NCBI GenBank assembly: GCA_007119395.1
Contig: SKPS01000198.1
Span: forward strand, 1 to 12,054
From: Lentimicrobiaceae bacterium
GTDB lineage: Bacteria; Bacteroidota; Bacteroidia; Bacteroidales; SKPS01
Direction of reading: 5' to 3'
DNA length: 12,054 nucleotides
Below, in pieces: positions 5,359-11,823 of the stretch. Positions within the stretch are counted from its first letter, which is position 1. Every line of letters begins with the position of its first letter. Below the pieces are notes generated by a model. It searched no databases, was not told the origin of the DNA, and saw only the letters and a list, made by a program, of their open reading frames with translations. A program made the translations under genes and the position numbers.

Positions 5359-6485
5359 ATCAACGCCTCAACCACTCTTTCCACGTCTTGCATGGTATTG
5401 AAAGCACCGGGGCTGAACCTAAGGGTTCCCTGCGGGAAGGTGCCGACTGCTTTGTGTGCCATCGGAGCGCATTGCAACCCCGGGCGGGTCATAATGCCAT
5501 GGTCACGGTCGAGGCGGTGGGCCGTTTCGGCGGGGTCTTCCCCTTCGATGGTGACAGAGACCAGCGGTAGTCTGTTTTCGAGCGATTTCGGTCCGTGGAT
5601 GGTGATGCCGGAAAGAGTCCGGAGTTCCTCCAATAGCCTGCTGGTGAGGGCCATCACATGGCTGTGGATAGCCTCCATCCCTTGGTAGTTGATCCATTCG
5701 ATTCCTGCCTTCAGTCCGATGATACCCGGTGTGTTGGGTGTGCCCGCTTCGAGCCGGTCAGGGTAAAAACCGGGGTGCATGTCTGATTCGGAACGGCTAC
5801 CCGTTCCACCCTGTAACAAGGGTTCTATCTGAAGATCACCCCCCAACACCATCCCCCCGACACCCGGTGGACCGTATAGCTTTTTGTGTCCCGAGAAGAC
5901 CAGTATGTCGATATGATCCTTCTGTACGTCGATGGGGATCAGTCCGGCTGTCTGTGCAGCGTCCACCACCAGCACAGCACCCTTGTTACGACACAGCGCG
6001 CCAATCTCGCGGATGGGTTGGACAGAACCCAGTACATTGGAGCCGTGGTTGATCACCACCATGCGGGTGTTGACCCGGAAAAGGGTTTGCAGGTGGTGCA
6101 GATCAATATATCCTTCCTGACAACAGGATGCCTCGGAGACCTCGATAATGCGTTTGTGTTGCAGGTACCGCACCGGACGGTAAACAGAGTTGTGCTCCAG
6201 CGGACTGATGATCACATGGTCGCCACGCTGTAACAACCCTTTGATGGCGGTATTCAACCCAAAGGTGGCGTTGGAGGTGAAGATCACCCGTTCGGCTTCG
6301 GGTGCGTGGAAGAGGTTGGCAATCAGCTCTCTGGTTGCAAAAACCACCCTGGAGCTATCAGTCGACATAGAGTTTCCCCCGCGACCGGGTGACGCCCCAT
6401 ACCGTCCAAAAGCTTCCTGGATGGCCGCAATTACTTCACCGGGCCGTGGATGAGCCGTGGTTGCATTGTCGAAGTAGATGCTCAT
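5346..6485 (-). CDS. Cysteine desulfurase / selenocysteine lyase-like PLP enzyme (class V aminotransferase fold)
   Basis: The protein has 379 residues. It begins MSIYFDNATTAHPRPGEV, typical of the NifS/IscS superfamily. PLP-site motifs are EHNS (97-100), VVDAAQTAG (173-181, Asp175 and Gln178) and the Schiff-base lysine in FSGHKKLYGPPGVGG (Lys201). Cys339 in TRPGLQCAPMAHK is placed like the catalytic cysteine that removes sulfur or selenium from (seleno)cysteine. It resembles the 'cysteine desulfurase family protein' group (EF2568-like) often found beside selenium genes. Its position after selA and selB suggests it mobilises selenium from selenocysteine for selenophosphate synthesis; this rests on context, and ordinary cysteine desulfurase activity is possible. 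The gap to selB is 233 nt and contains its own promoter-like site. The last residues SEK and the stop TGA lie in a CACTTTT repeat run. Confidence 0.88.
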   Translation of the reverse strand: MSIYFDNATTAHPRPGEVIAAIQEAFGRYGASPGRGGNSMSTDSSRVVFATRELIANLFHAPEAERVIFTSNATFGLNTAIKGLLQRGDHVIISPLEHNSVYRPVRYLQHKRIIEVSEASCCQEGYIDLHHLQTLFRVNTRMVVINHGSNVLGSVQPIREIGALCRNKGAVLVVDAAQTAGLIPIDVQKDHIDILVFSGHKKLYGPPGVGGMVLGGDLQIEPLLQGGTGSRSESDMHPGFYPDRLEAGTPNTPGIIGLKAGIEWINYQGMEAIHSHVMALTSRLLEELRTLSGITIHGPKSLENRLPLVSVTIEGEDPAETAHRLDRDHGIMTRPGLQCAPMAHKAVGTFPQGTLRFSPGAFNTMQDVERVVEALMSEK

Positions 6486-6519
6486 TATTCGATTTTTTCT
6501 AATTACATTGTCAATATAT

Positions 6520-6527
6520 CAAAAATA
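6520..6527 (-). promoter_or_regulatory. Candidate -7 box for the cysteine desulfurase-like gene
   Basis: On the minus strand TATTTTTG is a perfect TAnnTTTG match about 34 nt upstream of ATG 6485. The region where a -33 box should lie is an inverted B-type repeat (agattttcgctgatta), which supplies T-rich DNA but no exact TTTG at 19-20 nt. Transcription would begin near 6513. Confidence 0.48.
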
Positions 6528-6727
6528 ATCTGAGTTTAATCAGCGAAAATCTGAGTAATCTGCGGTTATTAAAGGTTTTGTTCACCGCGGATTACTCGGA
6601 TTAACGCGGATTTTTTTTACCACTGAGTTCATTAAGAACACTGAGATTCACTTAGTACTAAGTGTCTCTTAATGAACTAAGTGCCTCAGTGGTAAAGAAA
6701 CTTTTCACTTTTCATTTTTCACTTTTC
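6527..6727 (+). repeat. Composite repeat, copy 5, with opposing B modules, full A and CACTTTT run
   Basis: An inverted B-like module lies at about 6527-6569 (aatctgag..aatctgcggttatt), facing a forward B module at 6583-6618, so the two could pair. A full 84-bp A palindrome follows at 6617-6700, with tip CCTCAGTGG instead of CCTTAGTGG. CTTTTCAC/CATTTTTC units fill 6701-6727 and overlap the end of selB, which stops at 6719. This module order repeats that of the other copies. Confidence 0.85.
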
Positions 6728-8671
6728 ACTCAAAACTACCCGCGTTTCCCCCTCCCCACCGGGGATGATGACAATGTCATTTTCAGAGGCCATCATTTCC
6801 AGCAGCATGGTGCGTAGTTTTTTTGTTATGGTGATGATCTCTTTGATCTCGGGGATGGTTATGCCGTCAGCCCTGTTTTGAAGGGCGTCCAGAAGAACGT
6901 GACGGTGCTTTTTATAGACACTTGTATGTATAACCTCTGCCTTGTAAGACTTTAGCTTGCCTTGAGAAACCAGCCATGAGAGATAGGCCCTGAACTGTGC
7001 TTTGGGGATCTTTCGGGCGGCGGCTTGCTCTTCGAGGTCGCTGACTACCGGTTTGTTGTCGCCGCACTGCAGTATCTGTTGCTCCAGCCAGGCAATATCG
7101 TCCAGGCTCTTTGGGTCGAACCTGGGTTGATGTCCGCGGATAATGATTGTGTCGTTGTAGTGGTCCAGGGTCTCATCGTTCATCATGGCGGCGATCAGCA
7201 ATCGGAGATAATGCTTTCCTGTAGCCGATTTCGACACGCCCAGTTTGCCCGCCAGCTCGTTGTGTGTCATCCCTTCGGCGAAGAGGGGGTTCCTGGCGTG
7301 GTGATCATGCAGCGCCGTGGTGATCTTCTTGCGGAAGCTGCTGTCGCAGTGGTTGTTGATCAGAATAGTGGTTTCACCGTCCCGGTAAATGGTATAGCCT
7401 GACTGTTCTTCAGTGAGTGCTGCATCGATCTCTTCGGCAGTCAGACTCAGCTTTTCACGCGCCTCGTCCGGGGTCATGGGGACAAACGCTTTTTTGAGCA
7501 GCACATGGATCATCCCGGTGATGCTGTTGCTTCCGAGGATGTGCCGGGCAAGCTCTTGCAGCTCTTCGATCAGTTGCGGAGTGCGCTTGCGGTGGTGCAG
7601 CGGGGAGGTCTCCAGGATCACCCCACCACCCAGGGTTGTCTCCTCTGATGAGTTCCGGATGATGAACCGGTCTTTGTTCATCAGCACAGCCGGTTTGCTC
7701 AGGTGGATCTGTGCGATCGCCTCTTCTCCTCCGGAAACCCTCTCCTTGTCAATCAGGTGCATCCGTGCCTGGCACGAGAAGGTACCACTGATCAGTACAA
7801 CGTTCGACCACACTTTGAGGGTGGGGGAGGAGTCGAACAGCTGGAGTTGCACATCGATCATGTCGGTAGTATCGAGCTTTTTGTCGCAGAGTATCATCCC
7901 CCTGTCGAACTCTTCACGACTCAGTCCTGTCAGGTTGATGGCTGCCCTGTCGCCCGCCATGATCCGTTCCACAGCCAGACCATGCCTTTCGAGGGATCGC
8001 ACCCTGAGCTTTTGGTTGTCGGAGGGGAGCAGGTATAGCTCTTTGCCAGCGGTGAGCTCCCCATTGAGGACAGAGCCAGTCACCACACTGCCGTGTCCTT
8101 TCACCGTGAAGATCCGGTCGATATACATCCTGAAGAGGGGACCCACCGGACGCTCTTCCACCTTTTCCAGCGTGGAGGCGATGGCTTGTATCAGCTCCTC
8201 CTTTCCTCTTCCTGTCACCGACGACACGGCCACGATGGGTGCCTCTTCCAAAGCGGAGCCTTCGAGATATCCGGCCACCTCGTACCGGGCCATTTCCAGC
8301 AGCTCCTCATCCACCAGGTCGGCACGGGTAAGGGCTACCACCCCGTTTTTGACCCCCAGCGAGCGGATGATCTCCACATGCTCCCGGGTCTGTGGCATGA
8401 TGCCGCTGTCGGCAGCGATCACCAGCAGCACCATGTCGATGCCGCAGGCTCCACCAATCATGGTGTGGATGAAATCTTTGTGGCCCGGCACATCGATGAT
8501 GCCTGCCGTGTCGCCATTGGGGAGGTCCAGGTGGGTGAAACCCAGGTTGATGGTGATGCCCCGCTGCTTCTCCTGCTTGTGGGTGTCGCAGTCGGTGCCG
8601 GTAAGGAGCTTCACCAGCGAGGTCTTTCCGTGGTCAACATGTCCGGCCGTGCCGACGATCAAATGTTTCAT
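6719..8671 (-). CDS. selB: Selenocysteine-specific translation elongation factor SelB
   Basis: The protein has 650 residues; E. coli SelB has 614. SelB is a cytosolic GTPase that carries Sec-tRNA-Sec to the ribosome and recognises the SECIS hairpin beside an in-frame UGA. The start MKHLIVGTAGHVDHGKTS contains G1 (GHVDHGKT, 10-17). G2 lies in QRGITINLGF (37-46), G3 is DVPGHKDF (60-67) and G4 is TRAD (115-118), the last a variant of NKxD, with AVSSVTG (148-154) as the G5 region. EF-Tu-like barrel domains follow to roughly 350. The C-terminal portion from about 380 contains winged-helix modules such as HNELAGKLGVSKSATGKHYLRLL, which in SelB bind the SECIS. The 487-nt gap up to selA holds only repeats and no clear gene. 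The last codons (LSEK, TGA) fall in a repeat run. A long plus-strand frame opposite this gene is its antisense shadow. Confidence 0.96.
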   Translation of the reverse strand: MKHLIVGTAGHVDHGKTSLVKLLTGTDCDTHKQEKQRGITINLGFTHLDLPNGDTAGIIDVPGHKDFIHTMIGGACGIDMVLLVIAADSGIMPQTREHVEIIRSLGVKNGVVALTRADLVDEELLEMARYEVAGYLEGSALEEAPIVAVSSVTGRGKEELIQAIASTLEKVEERPVGPLFRMYIDRIFTVKGHGSVVTGSVLNGELTAGKELYLLPSDNQKLRVRSLERHGLAVERIMAGDRAAINLTGLSREEFDRGMILCDKKLDTTDMIDVQLQLFDSSPTLKVWSNVVLISGTFSCQARMHLIDKERVSGGEEAIAQIHLSKPAVLMNKDRFIIRNSSEETTLGGGVILETSPLHHRKRTPQLIEELQELARHILGSNSITGMIHVLLKKAFVPMTPDEAREKLSLTAEEIDAALTEEQSGYTIYRDGETTILINNHCDSSFRKKITTALHDHHARNPLFAEGMTHNELAGKLGVSKSATGKHYLRLLIAAMMNDETLDHYNDTIIIRGHQPRFDPKSLDDIAWLEQQILQCGDNKPVVSDLEEQAAARKIPKAQFRAYLSWLVSQGKLKSYKAEVIHTSVYKKHRHVLLDALQNRADGITIPEIKEIITITKKLRTMLLEMMASENDIVIIPGGEGETRVVLSEK

Positions 8672-8806
8672 TTACTAGTCCCCCAAGGTGTCGCCACCCA
8701 ACATCAAAATGAATAACTTACAATTTTAATATGCAATTGGTTATGACAGATATGTAAACCTGATGACCATCTTGCATTGTGATACCATGAATCTGTTTTT
8801 TTTTAT

Positions 8807-8894
8807 TTCCCGCTGATAGGCGCAGAAACTACGCTGAAAGGCGCTGAAATTTTTCAGCGAATTTCTGCGAAATTTCCGCGGATTTCTGCGGGAA
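8807..8894. repeat. Imperfect palindrome of CGCTGAAA/CGCAGAAA units between selB and selA
   Basis: The left half carries units CGCTGATAGG, CGCAGAAACT, ACGCTGAAAG and GCGCTGAAAT, and the right half carries their complements TTCAGCGAA, TTTCTGCGAAA, TTTCCGCGGA and TTTCTGCGGGAA. The outermost pair is TTCCCGC (8807-8813) with GCGGGAA (8888-8894). The centre is GCGCTGAAATTTTTCAGCG. It is related in style to the B module (10-11 nt period) but differs in sequence. It might form a long transcript hairpin in the selA-selB leader on either strand; no U-run follows on the minus strand. Confidence 0.7.
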
Positions 8895-8945
8895 CCAAAA
8901 AAAGTAAGAACTCACGCGAACCTCAAATCAGATGTACAAATCCAA

Positions 8946-8977
8946 CAGTACATTGATCATCCAGTACATTGATCATC
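8946..8977. repeat. Perfect 16-bp tandem duplication with TGATCA
   Basis: Two adjacent identical units of CAGTACATTGATCATC occupy 8946-8961 and 8962-8977. Each includes the palindrome TGATCA. It lies in the selA-selB gap. A binding site for a regulator is possible but nothing else supports it. Confidence 0.6.
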
Positions 8978-9043
8978 AAAATCAGTCTTATATTGCATTG
9001 CGTAAAAGTCTCATTATAAACATAATACGATTTGTTATATAGT

Positions 9044-9157
9044 AGTCGATAGTCTGACAGTCGGTAGTCGGTAGTCGGTAGTCGGTAGTCGGTAGTCGAG
9101 AGTCCATAGTCGTTTGTTGGGTTGGCCAAAAGCTAAAAGCCAAAAGCCAAAAGCCCT
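9044..9157. repeat. TCGGTAG heptamer array followed by AAAAGCC heptamers
   Basis: Five perfect TCGGTAG units run 9061-9095, with degenerate units on both sides (tcgatag/tctgacag before, tcgagag and tccatag after). From about 9125 to 9157 come AAAAGCC units, the reverse complement of the GGCTTTT run found at 488, 3536 and 5023. The array ends two bases before the stop of selA (9159). Such perfect 7-bp arrays are prone to copy-number change. Confidence 0.8.
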
Positions 9158-9158
9158 T

Positions 9159-10571
9159 TTACAAACGTTTCAAGTTGTACACATCAGCGATCACCTCGGC
9201 CAACTCCATCATCTCTTCTTCTTCCAGGGTCAGCACATCGAACAGCAGGTTCCCCTTTCTGAGCACTCCGAGCACCGGTGTTTTCTGCCTTAGCAGTGAG
9301 CGGTGCAGTTCTCCCGGGAAGCTTTGCGGATCCTTGATCCCTTGTGGTGTGATGATCTGCACGGCATAGCTTTCGATCTCTGCATCGGGGAGGGTGCCAC
9401 CGCCACATTGACCGGTAGATTCCACCACCTCTGCTTCTATTCCTTTCTCCTTAAGCAGATTCCGGAGGGTTTTAGCCTGTTGCAGGAGTTGGGTTTTGTC
9501 TTTGTTGAACGTCTTGAACAGCCGGTTTTTAGAAAACAGGTTTTCGTCGTTCAGGTAATAGGAGCAGGCGGTTTCGAGCAGTGCCAGCGTGGTTTTGCAG
9601 ACACGCAGTGCCCTGAGCATTGGCTCCTGCATGAGTTTTTCGATGAGTAACTTCTTTCCTGCGATGATTCCCGCTTGTGGGCCGCCCAATAGCTTATCAC
9701 CGCTGAAGCATACCAGGTCGGCGCCGGTTGCCAGCGCATCTTTCACGTCGGGTTCCTGACTAAGAGCCGGGTGATCCACCCTCCTGAGTAATCCGGAGCC
9801 GAGGTCGTAAAGCACGGGGATGCCATGTTGGCGACCCAGCGTGGCAAGGGCTTCGGCGGAGACCTCTTCGGTGAACCCTTTGATCACATAGTTGGATTTG
9901 TGCGCCTTGAAGAGGAGAGCGGTATGTTCGGTAATCGCTTTTTCGTAATCTTTGAGCCGGGTCTTGTTGGTGGTGCCCACCTCCACCATGTGACAGTCGG
10001 ATGCAGCCATGATGTCGGGGATGCGGAAGGATCCTCCAATCTCAATCAGTTCACCCCGTGAGACGATCACCTCCCGGTTTTTGGCAAAGGCACGCAAAAT
10101 CATCATCACTGCGGCGGCGGCATTGTTCACCACCAGCACCTCTTCGGCCCCTGTGAGGAATTTTAACAGCTCACGGGCATGACTGTTACGGTGCCCTCTG
10201 GCACCGGTCTCCAGATCGAACTCCAGGTTGTTGTATCCTTGCAGCACCTGAAACGACTCCTCCAGCATCGCCTTCCCGAAAGGGGCTCTCCCCAAATTGG
10301 TGTGGATGATGATGCCGGTGGCGTTGATCACACGCTTCAGGTGCCTGCCGCCCTGAAGGCGAATCAAAGTGTGGACCATCCTAATAATCTCATCCTGCTC
10401 CGGTGCGTGATGACCTTGCCGGATATTCTCTCTGAAATGATCGATGGATTGACGGATGCAATGTGTTACAAGGTCGCGCCCATGCACGACAATGGCCTGC
10501 TGCAGTTGGTGGGAAACCAGCAGCTTATCGACGCCCGGAAGGCTCTGGTAAGCCCCCTTGATTTCATTCAT
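9159..10571 (-). CDS. selA: L-seryl-tRNA(Sec) selenium transferase SelA
   Basis: The protein has 470 residues; E. coli SelA has 463. SelA is a cytosolic, PLP-dependent, ring-forming enzyme that converts Ser-tRNA-Sec to Sec-tRNA-Sec with selenophosphate. Visible hallmarks are LKRVINATGIIIHTNLGRAP (78-97), ETGARGHR (121-128), the segment VVNNAAAAVMMIL (147-159), RGELIEIGGSFRIPDIM (172-188), LYDLGSGLL (254-262) and the Schiff-base motif CFSGDKLLGGPQAGII with Lys293. The N-terminal domain (residues 1-75) contributes to tRNA-Sec binding in the family. The gene starts 39 nt downstream of selC on the same strand, and no promoter-like site separates them, so they probably share the promoter at 10740-10771. 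A Cys-Gly-Gly-Gly stretch in QCGGGTLPD near residues 396-404 is typical of the family. Confidence 0.96.
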   Translation of the reverse strand: MNEIKGAYQSLPGVDKLLVSHQLQQAIVVHGRDLVTHCIRQSIDHFRENIRQGHHAPEQDEIIRMVHTLIRLQGGRHLKRVINATGIIIHTNLGRAPFGKAMLEESFQVLQGYNNLEFDLETGARGHRNSHARELLKFLTGAEEVLVVNNAAAAVMMILRAFAKNREVIVSRGELIEIGGSFRIPDIMAASDCHMVEVGTTNKTRLKDYEKAITEHTALLFKAHKSNYVIKGFTEEVSAEALATLGRQHGIPVLYDLGSGLLRRVDHPALSQEPDVKDALATGADLVCFSGDKLLGGPQAGIIAGKKLLIEKLMQEPMLRALRVCKTTLALLETACSYYLNDENLFSKNRLFKTFNKDKTQLLQQAKTLRNLLKEKGIEAEVVESTGQCGGGTLPDAEIESYAVQIITPQGIKDPQSFPGELHRSLLRQKTPVLGVLRKGNLLFDVLTLEEEEMMELAEVIADVYNLKRL

Positions 10572-10610
10572 AGCTTCTTCATACAGTTGGCTGTCCGTAA
10601 AAAAAAATTG

Positions 10611-10703
10611 CCGAGAGAGCAGGAATCGAACCTGCCACAGCCGGTGTTATCCGTCTGCTACCGGTTTTGAAGACCGGGTGGAACACCAGTTCCGTTCTCT
10701 CTG
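10611..10703 (-). tRNA. selC: tRNA-Sec (anticodon TCA)
   Basis: The anticodon arm is CCGGT-CTTCAAA-ACCGG with TCA at 10668-10670, which reads UGA. The D arm is GGAAC-TGGT-GTTCC. The T arm is GCAGG-TTCGATT-CCTGC. A long variable arm, CAGACGG pairing with CCGGCTG (one A-G mismatch), is typical of tRNA-Sec. The acceptor pairs GAGAGA (10696-10701) with TCTCTC (10613-10618) over 6 bp; extension to the 8 bp expected in bacteria needs an A-G mismatch followed by C-G. No CCA is encoded. It charges with serine, is converted by SelA and delivered by SelB, both encoded just downstream. The ends are uncertain by one or two bases. Confidence 0.92.
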
Positions 10704-10739
10704 TGTGGGGCATTAAAGACCCAATGGTCTCCGCTTATG

Positions 10740-10771
10740 CAAAAATAGGAAAAGAAACCCCGTTTGTCAAA
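10740..10771 (-). promoter_or_regulatory. Bacteroidota-type promoter for selC-selA
   Basis: On the minus strand TTTG (10768-10771) and TATTTTTG (10740-10747) are separated by 20 nt. Both boxes match the Bacteroidota consensus exactly. Transcription would start near 10733, leaving about 30 nt before the tRNA 5' end. This is the best promoter match in the window and probably drives selC together with selA. Confidence 0.68.
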
Positions 10772-10941
10772 AAAAAGTGCTGGCAACAGCTTAAATGAAC
10801 CAGTTCATACTCTTAATCAAACACCAATGTGAAAAAAAAGTTGAGCATCATGTATCTGATAAATGAAAATTGTTGTATATTTACCCCCGAAAAAATACCT
10901 TTAATTGACAGCAATACAGTTATTAACCAAAAACAAAAAAA

Positions 10942-11652
10942 ATGAAGCGAAAATTTCTGATCTTACCTTTACTGTTTGCGGGGGCGCTGATGCTCACGTT
11001 TTCGGCGTGTAAGAAGGATGAAGAGAATGGCAATGGTGGTCCTACCATCGCTGATTTTGAAGGCAATGAGTACCGCATTGTCACCATAGGCTCTCAGACC
11101 TGGATGGCGGAGAACTTGCGCGCCACACGTTACAATGATGGTGCCTTAATCCCCCACTTCTCTGATGCTGGTGGTTGAGGCAACACTGAAACCGCCGGAC
11201 ATGGGTGGTACGCAGACAATGTAAGCAATAAGGAGACTTATGGCGCATTATATAACTGGGATGCTGTAAACAAAGGAAACCTTTGCCCCGAGGGGTGGCG
11301 TGTTCCGACCGACGACGACTGGAAGCAACTCGAGATGCATCTTGGGATGACCCAGGAGGAGGCCGACGAGTTGGGATGGCGCGGAACCAATCAGGGGCGA
11401 CAACTGAAGAGCGAAGAGGGTTGGTCTATCGGTACGGGGTTGAATTCAGTAGGGTTCAACGCGATCCCCTCCGGATGGCGCACAGACACTGAAGACTTCC
11501 ATCACCTTGGTGACCATGCATATTACTGGACAGCCTCAGAGGCGGGTAGTTCAGTAGGAATATGCCGGTATATCTGGCACATCATGGACAATATCTACCG
11601 TCACGAGATGGATAAGAAGTATGGCTTTGCTGTTCGTTGTGTGAAAAACTAG
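10942..11652 (+). pseudogene. FISUMP-domain lipoprotein gene with one in-frame TGA (nonsense mutation or, less likely, Sec codon)
   Basis: One frame of 237 codons runs from ATG 10942 to TAG 11652, with a single TGA at codon 79 (11176-11178). The N-terminus MKRKFLILPLL..LTFSAC is a lipoprotein signal with lipobox Cys23; the following KKDEENG resembles the acidic surface-export signal of Bacteroidota lipoproteins. Before the TGA come IGSQTWMAENLRATRYNDG; after it come HGWYADN, YGALYNWDAV, LCPEGWRVPTDDDW, YYWTASE and KKYGFAVRCVKN, all hallmarks of the Fibrobacter succinogenes major paralogous (FISUMP) domain. By remembered family features, codon 79 falls where a conserved Trp lies, eight residues after Ile-Pro and eleven before Trp-Tyr, so TGG to TGA is the simplest cause. 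A SECIS-like hairpin nevertheless follows. No other lesion is visible, so the change is recent or the codon is read through. An internal ATG at 11335 is not a convincing start. Confidence 0.8.
11176..11215 (+). other. In-frame TGA with a bacterial SECIS-like hairpin
   Basis: Eighteen nt after the TGA begins an apical loop GGACATG (11197-11203) closed by ACCGCC (11191-11196) and GGTGGT (11204-11209), 6 bp with one G-U. A lower 3-bp helix CTG (11186-11188)/CAG (11213-11215) is possible. Bacterial SECIS rules as I know them ask for an apical loop 16-37 nt after UGA and a G in the first two loop positions; both are met. Short GC-rich hairpins are common, so this alone does not prove recoding. Confidence 0.35.
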
Positions 11653-11689
11653 CACTGAACATCAGTTGGCTGTCAAATGATAACTCAAT

Positions 11690-11730
11690 CAGCCCGTTTC
11701 CTTGCAAAAGGTGGCGGGCTGTTTTTTTTT
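11690..11730 (+). terminator. Rho-independent terminator after the FISUMP gene
   Basis: CAGCCCG (11690-11696) pairs with CGGGCTG (11715-11721), with a second small helix CCTT/AAGG in the loop, and nine T follow directly. It lies 38 nt after the TAG of the lipoprotein gene and works only for plus-strand transcripts. From here to 11823 I see nothing further. Confidence 0.85.
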
Positions 11731-11823
11731 GTTCTCTTATTATTCTGGTGTTTCTCCATAAAGCTGGGTATCTGGTTCAGAATGATCGAGTATAATACAG
11801 ATATTTGCCAATAAGGACAGACA

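Noticed and set aside
7413..8678. Long plus-strand open frame of 421 codons opposite selB
   Set aside because: It is the antisense shadow of a clear selB gene; its translation is Ser/Arg-rich and shows no domain.
9061..9109. CRISPR-like regular repeats
   Set aside because: The units are 7-bp head-to-tail copies without spacers and no cas gene is present.
10179..10670. Plus-strand frame of 163 codons over the selA start and selC
   Set aside because: It is antisense to selA and crosses the tRNA gene.
10876..10883. TATATTTA as promoter of the FISUMP gene
   Set aside because: It misses the final G of the -7 consensus and has no TTTG-like box at 19-20 nt upstream.
11335..11652. Separate small gene starting at ATG 11335
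   Set aside because: It is in frame with the lipoprotein and continues its FISUMP domain; conserved sequence begins upstream of this ATG right after the TGA.
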